Shown here piece after piece: positions 16,603 through 25,493 of a DNA stretch of 64,000 nt. The translations under genes were made by a program, and so were the position numbers. The notes below the pieces were generated by a model, which was not told where the DNA came from, made no database searches, and saw nothing but the letters and a program-made list of their open reading frames with translations. This DNA is from Streptomyces sp. BV286 (lineage in GTDB: Bacteria; Actinomycetota; Actinomycetes; Streptomycetales; Streptomycetaceae). The DNA is taken from NCBI RefSeq assembly GCF_019090165.1, contig NZ_JAHRIB010000059.1:1-64000 (forward strand). Direction: 5' to 3'. The first letter of the stretch is position 1, and every line of letters begins with the position of its first letter.

Positions 16603-17829
16603 GTGCCTCGTACCGTCAGGGACGTCGTCTTCGTCGACGGCGTCCGCACCCCGTTCGGCAAGGCGGGCCCGAAGGGCATCTACCACGAGACCCGTGCCGA
16701 CGACCTCGTCGTGAAGGCGATCCGGGAGCTGCTGCGCCGCAACCCCGGGCTCGACCCGAAGAAGATCGACGAGGTCGCCATCGCCGCGACCACGCAGATC
16801 GGCGACCAGGGCCTGACGCTGGGCCGCACGGCCGGAATCCTGGCCGGGCTGCCGCAGTCCGTCCCCGGTTACTCGATCGACCGCATGTGCGCCGGTGCGC
16901 TGACCGCGGTCACCGCGACCGCCGGCTCCATCGCGTTCGGCGCGTACGACGCCGTCATCGCCGGTGGTGTCGAGCACATGGGCCGCCACCCCATGGGCGA
17001 GGGCGTGGACCCGAACCCGCGGTTCGTCAGCGAGAAGCTGGTCGACGAGTCCGCCCTGTTCATGGGCATGACCGCGGAGAACCTGCACGACCGCTACCCG
17101 CACATCACCAAGCTGCGCGCCGACGAGTACGCCGTGCGCTCGCAGGAGAAGGCCGCCAAGGCCTACGCGAACGGCAAGATCCAGGCCGACCTGGTCCCGA
17201 TCTCCGTACGCCGCACGAACGCGGAAGCGGGCGAGACGGGCTGGGGCCTGGTCACCGCCGACGAGCCGATGCGTCCGGGGACCACCCTGGAGAACCTCTC
17301 CGGCCTCAAGACCCCGTTCCGCGTGCACGGCCGGGTCACCGCCGGTAACGCGGCCGGTCTGAACGACGGCGCCACCGCCTCGATCATCGCGTCCGAGGAC
17401 TTCGCCCGCGAGCACGACCTGCCGGTCAAGATGCGCCTGGTCTCGTACGCCTTCGTGGGTGTCGAGCCCGAGGTGATGGGCTACGGCCCGATCCCGGCCA
17501 CGGAGAAGGCCCTCGCCAAGGCCGGCCTCTCCATCGAGGACATCAACCTCTTCGAGATCAACGAGGCCTTCGCCATCCAGGTCCTCGCGTTCCTCGACCA
17601 CTACGGCATCGCCGACGACGACGCGCGCGTCAACCAGTACGGCGGCGCCATCGCGTACGGCCACCCGCTGGCCTCCTCCGGCGTCCGCCTGATGACTCAG
17701 CTGGCCCGCCAGTTCGAGGAGCAGCCGGAGGTCCGTTACGGCCTCACCACCATGTGCGTCGGCTTCGGCATGGGCGCCACGGTGATCTGGGAGAACCCGC
17801 ACCACAAGGACGCCGGAGGCGACAAGTGA
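16603..17829 (+). CDS. fadA: Acetyl-CoA acyltransferase (thiolase), beta-oxidation beta subunit
   Basis: Thiolase of 408 residues that cleaves 3-ketoacyl-CoA with CoA in fatty-acid beta-oxidation. The acyl-accepting cysteine is C96 in DRMCAGALTAV. The family signature continues as NQYGGAIAYGHPLASSGVRL (His) and the C-terminal CVGFGMGATVIWE (second catalytic Cys). GTG 16603 was chosen because GGAGGA lies eight bases upstream and the protein then begins at the first thiolase strand (RDVVFVDGVRTPFGK). The stop codon overlaps the next start in GTGA, so it is coupled to the multifunctional alpha subunit. Cytosolic. Confidence 0.95.
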   Translation: MPRTVRDVVFVDGVRTPFGKAGPKGIYHETRADDLVVKAIRELLRRNPGLDPKKIDEVAIAATTQIGDQGLTLGRTAGILAGLPQSVPGYSIDRMCAGALTAVTATAGSIAFGAYDAVIAGGVEHMGRHPMGEGVDPNPRFVSEKLVDESALFMGMTAENLHDRYPHITKLRADEYAVRSQEKAAKAYANGKIQADLVPISVRRTNAEAGETGWGLVTADEPMRPGTTLENLSGLKTPFRVHGRVTAGNAAGLNDGATASIIASEDFAREHDLPVKMRLVSYAFVGVEPEVMGYGPIPATEKALAKAGLSIEDINLFEINEAFAIQVLAFLDHYGIADDDARVNQYGGAIAYGHPLASSGVRLMTQLARQFEEQPEVRYGLTTMCVGFGMGATVIWENPHHKDAGGDK

Positions 17830-19952
17830 GCACCACTGAACTCCTGAAGGGTGCGGCCCAGCTGTTCCCCGACGAGGTCGTGACGTCGGCGCACGTGCGC
17901 CACCTCGACCTGCCGTTCGCAGCCGGGCGCTTCGCGCTCATCACGCTCGACAACGGCCTCGACCACACCAAGCCGACCACCTTCGGCCCGGCCTCGCTGG
18001 CGAACCTCAACGCCGCCGTCGACCAGGTCGAGAAGGAGGCCGCGGCCGACGAGATCGTCGGCGTCGGCGTCACCGGCAAGCCGTTCATCTTCGCCGTCGG
18101 CGCGGACCTCAAGGGCGTCGAGCTCCTCAAGGACCACAAGGACGCGCTCGCCATCGGCAAGGGCGGCCACGAGGTCTTCAAGCGTCTCGCCGCGCTGACC
18201 GTACCGACCTTCGCGTACTACAACGGCGCGGCCATGGGCGGTGGCGTCGAGGTCGGTCTGCACTGCACCTACCGCACGGTGTCCGCGGCCCTCCCCGCCT
18301 TCTCGCTCCCCGAGGTCTTCCTCGGCCTGGTCCCCGGCTGGGGCGGCTGCACCCTGCTGCCGAACCTGATCGGCGCGGACAAGGCCGTCTCGGTGATCAT
18401 CGAGAACTCGCTCAACCAGAACAAGCAGCTCAAGGGCGCCCAGGTCTACGAGCTGGGCATCGCCGACGCCCTGTTCGAGGGTGCGGACTTCCTGGAGCAG
18501 TCGCTGAACTGGACGGCGGCCGTCCTGCGGGGCGAGATCGTCGTCGACCGCCCGGCCGTCGACCGCGGCGAGGCCTGGGACCAGGCCGTCGCCAAGGGCC
18601 GCTTCATCGCGGACAGCAAGGTCCACGGGGCGGCCCCGGCCGCGTACCGCGCGCTGGACATCATCGCCGCCGCCAAGAACGGCGACCTCCAGCAGGGCTT
18701 CGACGCCGAGGACGTGGCGCTCGCCGACCTGATCATGGGCGGTGAACTGCGCTCCGGCATCTACGCGTTCAACCTCGTCCAGAAGCGCGGCAAGCGTCCG
18801 GCCGGCGCGCCCGACAAGTCGCTCGCGCGCCCGGTCACCAAGGTCGGTGTCGTCGGCGCCGGTCTGATGGCCTCGCAGCTCGCCCTGCTCTTCCTGCGCC
18901 GCCTGGAGGTGCCGGTCGTGCTGACCGACATCGACCAGGAGCGCGTCGACAAGGGTGTGGGCTACGTCCACGCCGAGATCGACAAGCTGCTCGGCAAGGG
19001 CCGCATCAACCAGGACAAGGCCAACCGTCTCAAGGCCCTGGTCACCGGTGTCCTGGACAAGGCTGAGGGCTTCTCCGACGCCGACTTCATCATCGAGGCC
19101 GTCTTCGAGGAGATCGGCGTCAAGCAGCAGGTGTTCGCGGAGGTCGAGGCGGTCGCCCCGGCGCACGCCATCCTCGCCACCAACACCTCCTCGCTGTCGG
19201 TCACCGAGATGGCGTCGAAGCTCAAGAACCCCGAGCGGGTCGTGGGCTTCCACTTCTTCAACCCGGTCGCGATCCTCCCGCTGCTGGAGATCGTGCGGGG
19301 CGAGGCGACGGACGACGCCTCCCTGGCCACGGCCTTCGGCGTCGCCAAGAAGCTGAAGAAGACCGCGGTCCTGGTCAAGGACGCCCCGGCGTTCGTCGTG
19401 AACCGCATCCTCACCCGCTTCATGGGCGAGATCCAGAACGTCATCGACGAGGGCACGCCGGTCGCGGTCGCCGAGAAGGCGGTCGAGCCGCTGGGCCTGC
19501 CGATGTCGCCGCTGGTCCTCCTGGAGCTGGTCGGTCCCGCGATCGGTCTGCACGTCTCCGAGACCCTCAACCGGGCCTTCCCGGACCGCTTCACGGTCTC
19601 CCCGAACCTCGCTGCCGTCGTCAAGGCGGGCAAGCGCGGCTTCTACGTGTACGACAGCGGCAAGCCGGAGCTGGACCCCGAGGTCGCGGCGCTCCTCAAG
19701 CAGGGCGATGTCGTCCTGACCGAGGAGCAGGTACGGGTGCGGGTCCTCGACGCCGTCGCCCAGGAGATCGGGATCATGCTCGACGAGGGTGTCGTCGCCG
19801 AGGCCCAGGACATCGACCTGTGCCTGATCACCGGTGCCGGCTGGCCCTTCCACCTGGGCGGCATCACGCCGTACCTGGACCGTGAGGGTGTCTCCCAGCG
19901 CGTGAACGGCAAGCCGTTCCTGGCGCCGGGCGTGGCTTCCGTCCCCGCGTAG
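17826..19952 (+). CDS. fadB: Beta-oxidation multifunctional protein (enoyl-CoA hydratase / 3-hydroxyacyl-CoA dehydrogenase)
   Basis: 708-residue alpha subunit of the fatty-acid oxidation complex. The N-terminal crotonase domain (about residues 15-280) shows GKPFIFAVGADLKG and YNGAAMGGGVEVGLHCTYR, the oxyanion-hole segment, and PEVFLGLVPGWGG. A Rossmann NAD domain begins at VTKVGVVGAGLMASQLALL (about 337) and includes ATNTSSLSVTEMA and RVVGFHFFNPVAILPLLEIV with the catalytic His. Two C-terminal dehydrogenase domains follow. It starts at GTG 17826 inside the fadA stop (GTGA). A long bidirectional hairpin terminates the operon. It probably assembles with the upstream thiolase. Confidence 0.95.
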   Translation: MSTTELLKGAAQLFPDEVVTSAHVRHLDLPFAAGRFALITLDNGLDHTKPTTFGPASLANLNAAVDQVEKEAAADEIVGVGVTGKPFIFAVGADLKGVELLKDHKDALAIGKGGHEVFKRLAALTVPTFAYYNGAAMGGGVEVGLHCTYRTVSAALPAFSLPEVFLGLVPGWGGCTLLPNLIGADKAVSVIIENSLNQNKQLKGAQVYELGIADALFEGADFLEQSLNWTAAVLRGEIVVDRPAVDRGEAWDQAVAKGRFIADSKVHGAAPAAYRALDIIAAAKNGDLQQGFDAEDVALADLIMGGELRSGIYAFNLVQKRGKRPAGAPDKSLARPVTKVGVVGAGLMASQLALLFLRRLEVPVVLTDIDQERVDKGVGYVHAEIDKLLGKGRINQDKANRLKALVTGVLDKAEGFSDADFIIEAVFEEIGVKQQVFAEVEAVAPAHAILATNTSSLSVTEMASKLKNPERVVGFHFFNPVAILPLLEIVRGEATDDASLATAFGVAKKLKKTAVLVKDAPAFVVNRILTRFMGEIQNVIDEGTPVAVAEKAVEPLGLPMSPLVLLELVGPAIGLHVSETLNRAFPDRFTVSPNLAAVVKAGKRGFYVYDSGKPELDPEVAALLKQGDVVLTEEQVRVRVLDAVAQEIGIMLDEGVVAEAQDIDLCLITGAGWPFHLGGITPYLDREGVSQRVNGKPFLAPGVASVPA

Positions 19953-19970
19953 GCGTTTCACCGGGCTGCG

Positions 19971-20009
19971 CGAGTGCCCCGTACACCGAGTCGGTGTGCG
20001 GGGCACTCG
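19971..20009. terminator. Bidirectional terminator after fadB
   Basis: 19-bp stem CGAGTGCCCCGTACACCGA with its complement at 19991-20009, one G-T pair, between convergent genes. Confidence 0.85.
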
Positions 20010-20049
20010 GCGTTCGAGGACGAACAGGGGCGGCGGGGGCGGCAGAGGG

Positions 20050-21081
20050 TTAAACGGTTCGCCAGGCTTCCAGCGCCAGGCCCGGCTCGTCCTTACGGCG
20101 GGTCAGCAGGAGCCGGCCGGCGTCCGGCTGGAGGGTGGCCGCCACGACGCGGCCCTCGCTGTCCTCGGCCAGTGCAACCTGGACGTCGGCGGGGAGTTGG
20201 GGACCCGAGTCGGTCCACCAGGCGCCCGCGGACTCCTGCTCGGTGGGGTACGCGGCGAAGGCGACCCGGCCACTGGCGGAGCGCTGGGCGAGCAGGGTGC
20301 AGTCGATGTCGTCGAGTGTGCAGCGGATCGCGGACACCGGGCCCGGTCCGGCGCAGCCGAGCAGTTCCACGGGCTCCGCACCGGCCCGCCAGGCGCACAC
20401 GGTGTCGGCCTCGTCCGTGAAGAACAGGGTCACGTGCTCGTCGGAGGTGGCCAGCGCCCGCAGCGTGCCCGGCCGCACGGATGCCTTCAGCGGCTCGTCG
20501 TCGAGCGCGGGAACGTGGCCCGGGCCCGCCTGGGTCCAGCGCAGGATGCCGGCCGGCGAGGTCGCGTACAGCTCGACGAGCCCGGACGCCCGGGTCACGG
20601 CAGCGAGTTCGCCCTCGACCTCACGGCCCTTGAGGTCCCGCCAGGGCCCCCAGCCGCCGCGCTCCTTCTGGCCGCGCATGCTGACCCCGCCGCCCTTGTT
20701 GCGTACGAAGACGTGCGCGCGGCCCTCGGCGTCCACGGCGACGGCCGGTACGCCGGTCTGACCGCCCTTCTCGTTGGGGTGCCCGAGCCGGTTCCAGTCG
20801 AGCGCGGCGAGTTGCGGCCGGAAGTGGGTCGAGTGGACGAGCCCCGCCTCGCCCGCGCCGGTGGGCCGCCAGGAGACCAGGTGGGCGTAGTCGTCGGTGC
20901 CCTGCCCCACGGCGAGCACCTGGTTCACGCGCTGGTCGCCGCCGACCGTGCGGGGTGCCGTCCAGGAGCCGCCGGGGTGCTGCTCGGCCCAGCACCACAC
21001 CGCTTCCTCCCGCGGAGCGTAGGCGCTGAGCCTGCCGTCCCGGCCGCGTATGAGCCAGTCGCCGTTCACTGTGCGGACCAT
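20050..21081 (-). CDS. Hypothetical protein with lectin-like beta-propeller repeats
   Basis: 343 residues, no signal peptide and no membrane segment. Trp and Gly-rich repeats of about 45-50 residues are visible (GDWLIRGRDGRLSAYA, AHVFVRNKGGGVSMRG, WGPWRDLKGR, GLVELYATSPAGILRWTQ, TLFFTDEADTVCAWRAG), a pattern like the PLL/fucose-lectin type beta propellers found in some Streptomyces proteins. ATG 21081 follows GGGGGA by seven bases; GTG 21087 is an alternative. It is divergent from the small NYN-like gene. The fold is inferred from repeat pattern only, and no ligand can be named. Confidence 0.6.
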   Translation of the reverse strand: MVRTVNGDWLIRGRDGRLSAYAPREEAVWCWAEQHPGGSWTAPRTVGGDQRVNQVLAVGQGTDDYAHLVSWRPTGAGEAGLVHSTHFRPQLAALDWNRLGHPNEKGGQTGVPAVAVDAEGRAHVFVRNKGGGVSMRGQKERGGWGPWRDLKGREVEGELAAVTRASGLVELYATSPAGILRWTQAGPGHVPALDDEPLKASVRPGTLRALATSDEHVTLFFTDEADTVCAWRAGAEPVELLGCAGPGPVSAIRCTLDDIDCTLLAQRSASGRVAFAAYPTEQESAGAWWTDSGPQLPADVQVALAEDSEGRVVAATLQPDAGRLLLTRRKDEPGLALEAWRTV

Positions 21082-21138
21082 TGACACTCCCCCACTCTAA
21101 TCGGGCCGCGTGAGACCTCTCCGTGCGACCCTGGCCAC

Positions 21139-21513
21139 ATGGACGCTCCTCCTCTTGTGATCGTCGACGCCGCCAACGTGGTCGGGTCGGTGCCCGACGG
21201 CTGGTGGCGCGACCGCCGGGGCGCCGCGGAGCGGGTACGGGACCGGCTCGTCCCGTACGCCGCCGAAGGGCTCCCGGGCTTCTCGGGTCCCCTGGAGCTG
21301 ATCCTCGTGGTCGAGGGGAGCGCCCGCGAAGTGGCGTCCGTGCCGGGGGTGCGCGTCGACGCGGCGCCCGGCAGCGGTGACGACCGCATCGTGGAGCTGG
21401 TCGCCGAGCACCCGGACCGGGCGCGCCTCGTGGTCACGGCGGACCGTGAACTGCGCCGCCGGGTGGCGGAGCTGGGTGCGGAGGTCACGGGTCCGCGGAC
21501 CGTCCGTCCGTAG
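21139..21513 (+). CDS. Small NYN/PIN-like domain protein
   Basis: 124 residues, soluble. It begins with VIVDAANVVGSVPDGWWRDR, whose Asp-Asn pair is the first acidic motif of NYN/PIN-like nucleases, followed by GSGDDRIVELV and VVTADRELRRRVAELGAEV, which provide the other acidic residues. This arrangement suggests a compact RNA-processing or RNA-binding domain. The start has no strong ribosome site; the first ATG is used. The neighbouring gene is divergent and unrelated. Nuclease activity is inferred, not shown. Confidence 0.65.
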   Translation: MDAPPLVIVDAANVVGSVPDGWWRDRRGAAERVRDRLVPYAAEGLPGFSGPLELILVVEGSAREVASVPGVRVDAAPGSGDDRIVELVAEHPDRARLVVTADRELRRRVAELGAEVTGPRTVRP

Positions 21514-21546
21514 CTCTCCGCCGTGAACGCGCGAGGAGAGAGCCGT

Positions 21547-21588
21547 CCGGCCCCGCGGTCCCCGGTGGACGGGGACGCACGGGGCCGG
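21547..21588. terminator. Bidirectional hairpin, NYN gene / permease
   Basis: CCGGCCCCG-cg-GTCCCC pairs with GGGGAC-gca-CGGGGCCGG across a short loop; a small internal bulge. Between convergent genes. Confidence 0.7.
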
Positions 21589-21605
21589 GCGATGACGCGG
21601 GTCGG

Positions 21606-23126
21606 CTATCGGGCGTCCGGGCCCGGCTTCGCGACCTGGTCGGCGGCGGCCGCCTGGTCCCGTCCGAGACGGCTGTGCGTGCGGCCGTACACGAAGTAGA
21701 CGAGGATGCCGAGCGCCATCCAGATGCCGAACCGCAGCCAGGTCTCGGCGGGCAGGTTCAGCATCAGCCACAGCGAGGCGAGGACGGACACGATCGGCAG
21801 GAACGGCACCAGCGGCGTGCGGAAGGAGCGGGGCAGCTCCGGGCGGGTGCGACGGAGGATGACCACGCCGATCGCGACGACGACGAAGGCGAACAGCGTG
21901 CCGATGTTCACCAGCTCGGCGAGCTCGCTGAGGCTGGTGAAGCCCGCGAGGATCGCGATGATCACGCCGAGCAGGATGGTCGGCCGGTGCGGGGTCTTGT
22001 ACTTCGGGTGGACGCGCGAGAAGAAGCGCGGCAGCAGTCCGTCGCGGCTCATCGCGAAGAAGACCCGGGTCTGGCCGAGGAGCAGGATCATGCAGACGGT
22101 CGTCAGGCCGACGGCGGCGCCGAAGCTGATGAAGCCCGCGAACCAGGGATGCCCGGTGGCCTTGAACGCGTCGGCGAGCGGGGCGTCCACGGACAGCTTG
22201 CTGTAGTGCTGCATTCCGGTCACCACGATCGCCACCGCGACGTACAGCGTGGTGCAGATGAGCAGCGAGCCGAGGATGCCCCGGGGCATGTCCCGCTGGG
22301 GGTTCTTGGTCTCCTCGGCGGCCGTGGCCACGACGTCGAAGCCGATGAAGGCGAAGAACACGACGGAGGCGGCGGTGAAGATGCCCATCACTCCGAAGTT
22401 GGAGGGCGCCCAGCCGAACATCAGCTGGATGAGCGGGGAGTGGATCCCGCCGCCCGCGTCCACCTCCTGCGCCTTCGGGATGAACGGGTCGTAGTTGTCA
22501 CCCTTGATGAAGAAGGCACCGGCGATGATCACGACCAGGACGACGGTCACCTTGATGGCGACGACGACCGAGGTGACCCGGGCCGAGAGCTTCATGCCGA
22601 GTACGAGGATGCCGGTGAGAACCAGCACGAGGGCGGCGGCGAGGATGTCGAACCCGAAGCCGTCGGCCCCTTCTCTCCCGCTGAGGGCCGCCGGCAGCTG
22701 CCAGCCCGCGTTGTCCAGCAGCGAGGCGATGTAGCCGGACCAGCCGACCGCGACCACCGCGGTGCCGAGCGCGAACTCCAGCACGAGGTCCCAGCCGATG
22801 ATCCAGGCGGGCAGCTCACCGAGCGAGGCGTACGAGAAGGTGTACGCGGAACCGGCCACCGGGACCGTCGAGGCGAACTCGGCGTAACAGAGCGCGGCGA
22901 GCGCGCAGACGACCCCGGCCACGACGAAGGCCAGGGCGACGGCAGGACCGGCGTTGTTCTTCGCGACCGTGCCGGTGAGGACGAAGATGCCGGTGCCGAT
23001 GATGACGCCGACGCCGAAGACCGTCAGATCCAGGGCGGACAGGGATTTCTTGAGCGCGTGCTCCGGTTCCTCTGTGTCCTGGATGGACTGCTCGACCTTC
23101 TTCGTCCTGAAGAGGGTGCTGCTCAC
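21606..23126 (-). CDS. APC-family amino acid permease (cationic amino acid transporter type)
   Basis: Membrane transporter of 506 residues with at least twelve hydrophobic helices. The opening helix VFGVGVIIGTGIFVLTGTVA carries the GxGxxxGxGIF motif of the family. Further landmarks are CALCYAEFASTVPVAGSAYT-like sequence in helix 3 and FFAFIGFDVVATAAEETKNP, characteristic of the CAT/YfnA branch. GTG 23126 with GGGAGGT upstream is preferred; an ATG at 23159 is in frame. Substrate not determinable from sequence, with basic or branched amino acids possible. Convergent to the NYN gene on its downstream side; dxs is upstream on the same strand. Confidence 0.88.
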   Translation of the reverse strand: MSSTLFRTKKVEQSIQDTEEPEHALKKSLSALDLTVFGVGVIIGTGIFVLTGTVAKNNAGPAVALAFVVAGVVCALAALCYAEFASTVPVAGSAYTFSYASLGELPAWIIGWDLVLEFALGTAVVAVGWSGYIASLLDNAGWQLPAALSGREGADGFGFDILAAALVLVLTGILVLGMKLSARVTSVVVAIKVTVVLVVIIAGAFFIKGDNYDPFIPKAQEVDAGGGIHSPLIQLMFGWAPSNFGVMGIFTAASVVFFAFIGFDVVATAAEETKNPQRDMPRGILGSLLICTTLYVAVAIVVTGMQHYSKLSVDAPLADAFKATGHPWFAGFISFGAAVGLTTVCMILLLGQTRVFFAMSRDGLLPRFFSRVHPKYKTPHRPTILLGVIIAILAGFTSLSELAELVNIGTLFAFVVVAIGVVILRRTRPELPRSFRTPLVPFLPIVSVLASLWLMLNLPAETWLRFGIWMALGILVYFVYGRTHSRLGRDQAAAADQVAKPGPDAR

Positions 23127-23212
23127 GGGCGTACCTCCCACGCTTGTCGTCCTCGACATGATCGAGAGGGGGCGTAGTCCGTATGCCCCGGCGCGTGGGT
23201 CTTCACGCGAAT

Positions 23213-23252
23213 GGGCCGGTCTCACCACCGTAAAGGGTGGGGAAACCGGCCC
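23213..23252 (-). terminator. Terminator after dxs
   Basis: GGGCCGGT pairs with ACCGGCCC around an inner CACC/GGTG stem, 12 bases past the dxs stop. Confidence 0.7.
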
Positions 23253-23263
23253 ACTCGGCCGTG

Positions 23264-25183
23264 TCAGTCGCGGACGGACTCCGCCGGGGCGTGGGCCTGG
23301 TCGAAGCGTCCGTCGAGCTTGGAGACGAGGCCGGTGACCTGCCGGGCGATGTCCGGTGCGGTCAGGCCGATCTCGGCCATGACCTCCTTGCGGGAGGCGT
23401 GGTCGAGGAACCGCGGCGGGATGCCGAAGTCGCGCAGCGGGATGTCCACACCGGCGTCGCGCAGGGCCTGGGCGACCGCCGAACCGACACCGCCGACGCG
23501 GGAGTTGTCCTCGACGGTGACGACCACGCGGTGCTGCTCGGCGAGCGGGGCCATGGCCTCGTCGACGGGCTTGACCCAGCGGGGGTCGACGACGGTGGTG
23601 GTGATGCCCTGCTTGTCGAGGAGGCCGGCGATCTCCAGGCACATCGGCGCGAGGGCGCCGACCGAGACGAGGAGCACGTCCGGTGTGCCGGTGCCGGGCT
23701 CCCGCAGGACGTCCATGCCGCCGACGCGGCCCACGGCGGGTACGGCGGGGCCGACGGCGCCCTTGGAGAAGCGGACCACGGTCGGCGCGTCTGTTACGTC
23801 GACGGCCTCGCGCAGCTGGGCGCGGACCTGGTCGGCGTCACGCGGCGCGGCCAGCCGCAGGCCCGGTACGACCTGGAGGATCGACATGTCCCACATGCCG
23901 TTGTGGGAGGCGCCGTCGGTGCCCGTGATGCCGGCCCGGTCGAGTACGAAGGTGACCCCGCACTTGTGCAGGGCCACGTCCATCAGGACCTGGTCGAAGG
24001 CGCGGTTGAGGAAGGTCGCGTAGACCGCGAAGACGGGGTGCAGGCCGCCGGTGGCGAGACCCGCCGCCGACACGGCACCGTGCTGCTCGGCGATCCCGAC
24101 GTCGTACATGCGGTGCGGGAAGGCGTCCGCGAACTTCTTCAGGCCGACCGGCTGCAGCATCGCCGCCGTGATGGCGACGACGTCCTCCCGCTCGTTGCCG
24201 AGCTTGACCATCTCCTCGCCGAAGACGGAGGTCCAGTCGGCGCCCGAGGCCTTGATCGGCAGGCCCGTGTCGGGGTGGATGGGGCCGATGCCGTGGAAGC
24301 GGTCCGCCTCGTCCTGGAGGGCGGGCTGGTAGCCGCGGCCCTTCTCGGTGAGGCAGTGCACGATGACCGGGCCGCCGAAGCGCTTGGCGCGGGCCAGCGC
24401 GGACTCCAGGGCCTCGATGTCGTGGCCGTCGATCGGGCCGACGTACTTCAGGCCGAGGTCCTCGAACATGCCCTGCGGGGCGATGAAGTCCTTGAGGCCC
24501 TTCTTCGCGCCGTGCAGGGTCTCGTAGAGGGGCCTGCCGACGACGGGCGTGCGCTCCAGGAGGTCCTTGCCGCGGGCCAGGAAGCGCTCGTAGCCGTCGG
24601 TGGTGCGCAGGGTCGCCAGGTGGTTGGCGAGGCCGCCGATGGTGGGGGCGTACGAACGCTCGTTGTCGTTGACGACGATGACGAGCGGGCGGTCCTTGGC
24701 GTCGGCGATGTTGTTGAGGGCCTCCCAGGCCATGCCGCCGGTGAGCGCCCCGTCGCCGATGACGGCGACCACGTGGTCGTCCTTGCGCAGGACCTCGTTC
24801 GCCTTGGCGAGGCCGTCGGCCCAGCCGAGGACCGTGGAGGCGTGCGAGTTCTCGATGACGTCGTGCTCGGACTCGGCCTGCGAGGGGTAGCCGGACAGGC
24901 CGCCCTTCATCTTCAGCTTCGAGAAGTCCTGGCGGCCCGTGAGCAGCTTGTGGACGTAGGACTGGTGTCCGGTGTCCCACAGGATCCGGTCCCTCGGGGA
25001 CTCGAAGACCCGGTGCAGGGCGATGGTGAGCTCGACGACGCCGAGGTTGGGGCCGAGGTGGCCGCCGGTCTTGGAAACCGCGTCGACGAGGAAGGTCCTG
25101 ACCTCCTCGGCGAGCTGGTCCAGCTGCTCCAGGCTGAGCCGGTCCAGATCGCGCGGTCCCTTGATGCGGGTCAGCAGCGGCAC
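23264..25183 (-). CDS. dxs: 1-deoxy-D-xylulose-5-phosphate synthase
   Basis: Thiamine diphosphate enzyme that condenses pyruvate and glyceraldehyde 3-phosphate, the first step of the MEP isoprenoid pathway. 639 residues, the usual length. Motifs include [14 protein letters not shown] near residue 75, the thiamine-binding [16 protein letters not shown] near 150, [11 protein letters not shown] near 255, the second-half [16 protein letters not shown] and the C-terminal transketolase domain ([12 protein letters not shown]). GTG 25183 was chosen because GGAGG lies five bases upstream; the frame is open further upstream but the family begins here. Transcribed alone between two terminators. Cytosolic dimer by family. 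Confidence 0.96.
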   Translation of the reverse strand: MPLLTRIKGPRDLDRLSLEQLDQLAEEVRTFLVDAVSKTGGHLGPNLGVVELTIALHRVFESPRDRILWDTGHQSYVHKLLTGRQDFSKLKMKGGLSGYPSQAESEHDVIENSHASTVLGWADGLAKANEVLRKDDHVVAVIGDGALTGGMAWEALNNIADAKDRPLVIVVNDNERSYAPTIGGLANHLATLRTTDGYERFLARGKDLLERTPVVGRPLYETLHGAKKGLKDFIAPQGMFEDLGLKYVGPIDGHDIEALESALARAKRFGGPVIVHCLTEKGRGYQPALQDEADRFHGIGPIHPDTGLPIKASGADWTSVFGEEMVKLGNEREDVVAITAAMLQPVGLKKFADAFPHRMYDVGIAEQHGAVSAAGLATGGLHPVFAVYATFLNRAFDQVLMDVALHKCGVTFVLDRAGITGTDGASHNGMWDMSILQVVPGLRLAAPRDADQVRAQLREAVDVTDAPTVVRFSKGAVGPAVPAVGRVGGMDVLREPGTGTPDVLLVSVGALAPMCLEIAGLLDKQGITTTVVDPRWVKPVDEAMAPLAEQHRVVVTVEDNSRVGGVGSAVAQALRDAGVDIPLRDFGIPPRFLDHASRKEVMAEIGLTAPDIARQVTGLVSKLDGRFDQAHAPAESVRD

Positions 25184-25340
25184 CCGTGCCTCCTTGCAGT
25201 AGAGCTGATCGAGCTTTGCCGGGCCTGTCGAGTCTAATGTTCCGCCTTTCACGGCGGCGCCCGGGCTGCGCGTCATACATCACGCGATCGGCCGTAGGAC
25301 ATCTCGCCCACGGCCCCTGCCGCCAAACGCGTACGAACGC

Positions 25341-25382
25341 ACGAAAGTGCCCGACACCGGCAAGGGTGTCGGGCACTTTCGT
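25341..25382. terminator. Strong terminator after xylH
   Basis: Perfect 18-bp stem ACGAAAGTGCCCGACACC (25341-25358 with 25365-25382), six-base loop. It ends the xylFGH message and insulates dxs. Confidence 0.85.
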
Positions 25383-25390
25383 CCGAAGGG

Positions 25391-25412
25391 CCGCGCCCCG
25401 TAAGGGGCGCGG
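25391..25412. terminator. Second hairpin between xylH and dxs
   Basis: CCGCGCCCC-GTAA-GGGGCGCGG, perfect nine-pair stem; its right arm is the start of the dispersed repeat copy at 25404. Confidence 0.7.
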
Positions 25413-25445
25413 GGAACTGCGCGACCAGCCACGACGGCCCGCAGC
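25404..25445. repeat. Dispersed intergenic repeat, copy 6
   Basis: GGGGCGCGGGGAACTGCGCG followed by ACCAGCCACGACGGCCCGCAG. This is the most complete-looking copy in the window. Confidence 0.75.
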
Positions 25446-25493
25446 CCTCCATGACCGGCAAGCCCTCCGGTCCAGCCGCGCAACCGCGAAGCG

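Noticed and set aside
17736..20006. Open frame of 756 codons opposite fadB
   Set aside because: Asp/Val/Arg-rich shadow product without motifs.
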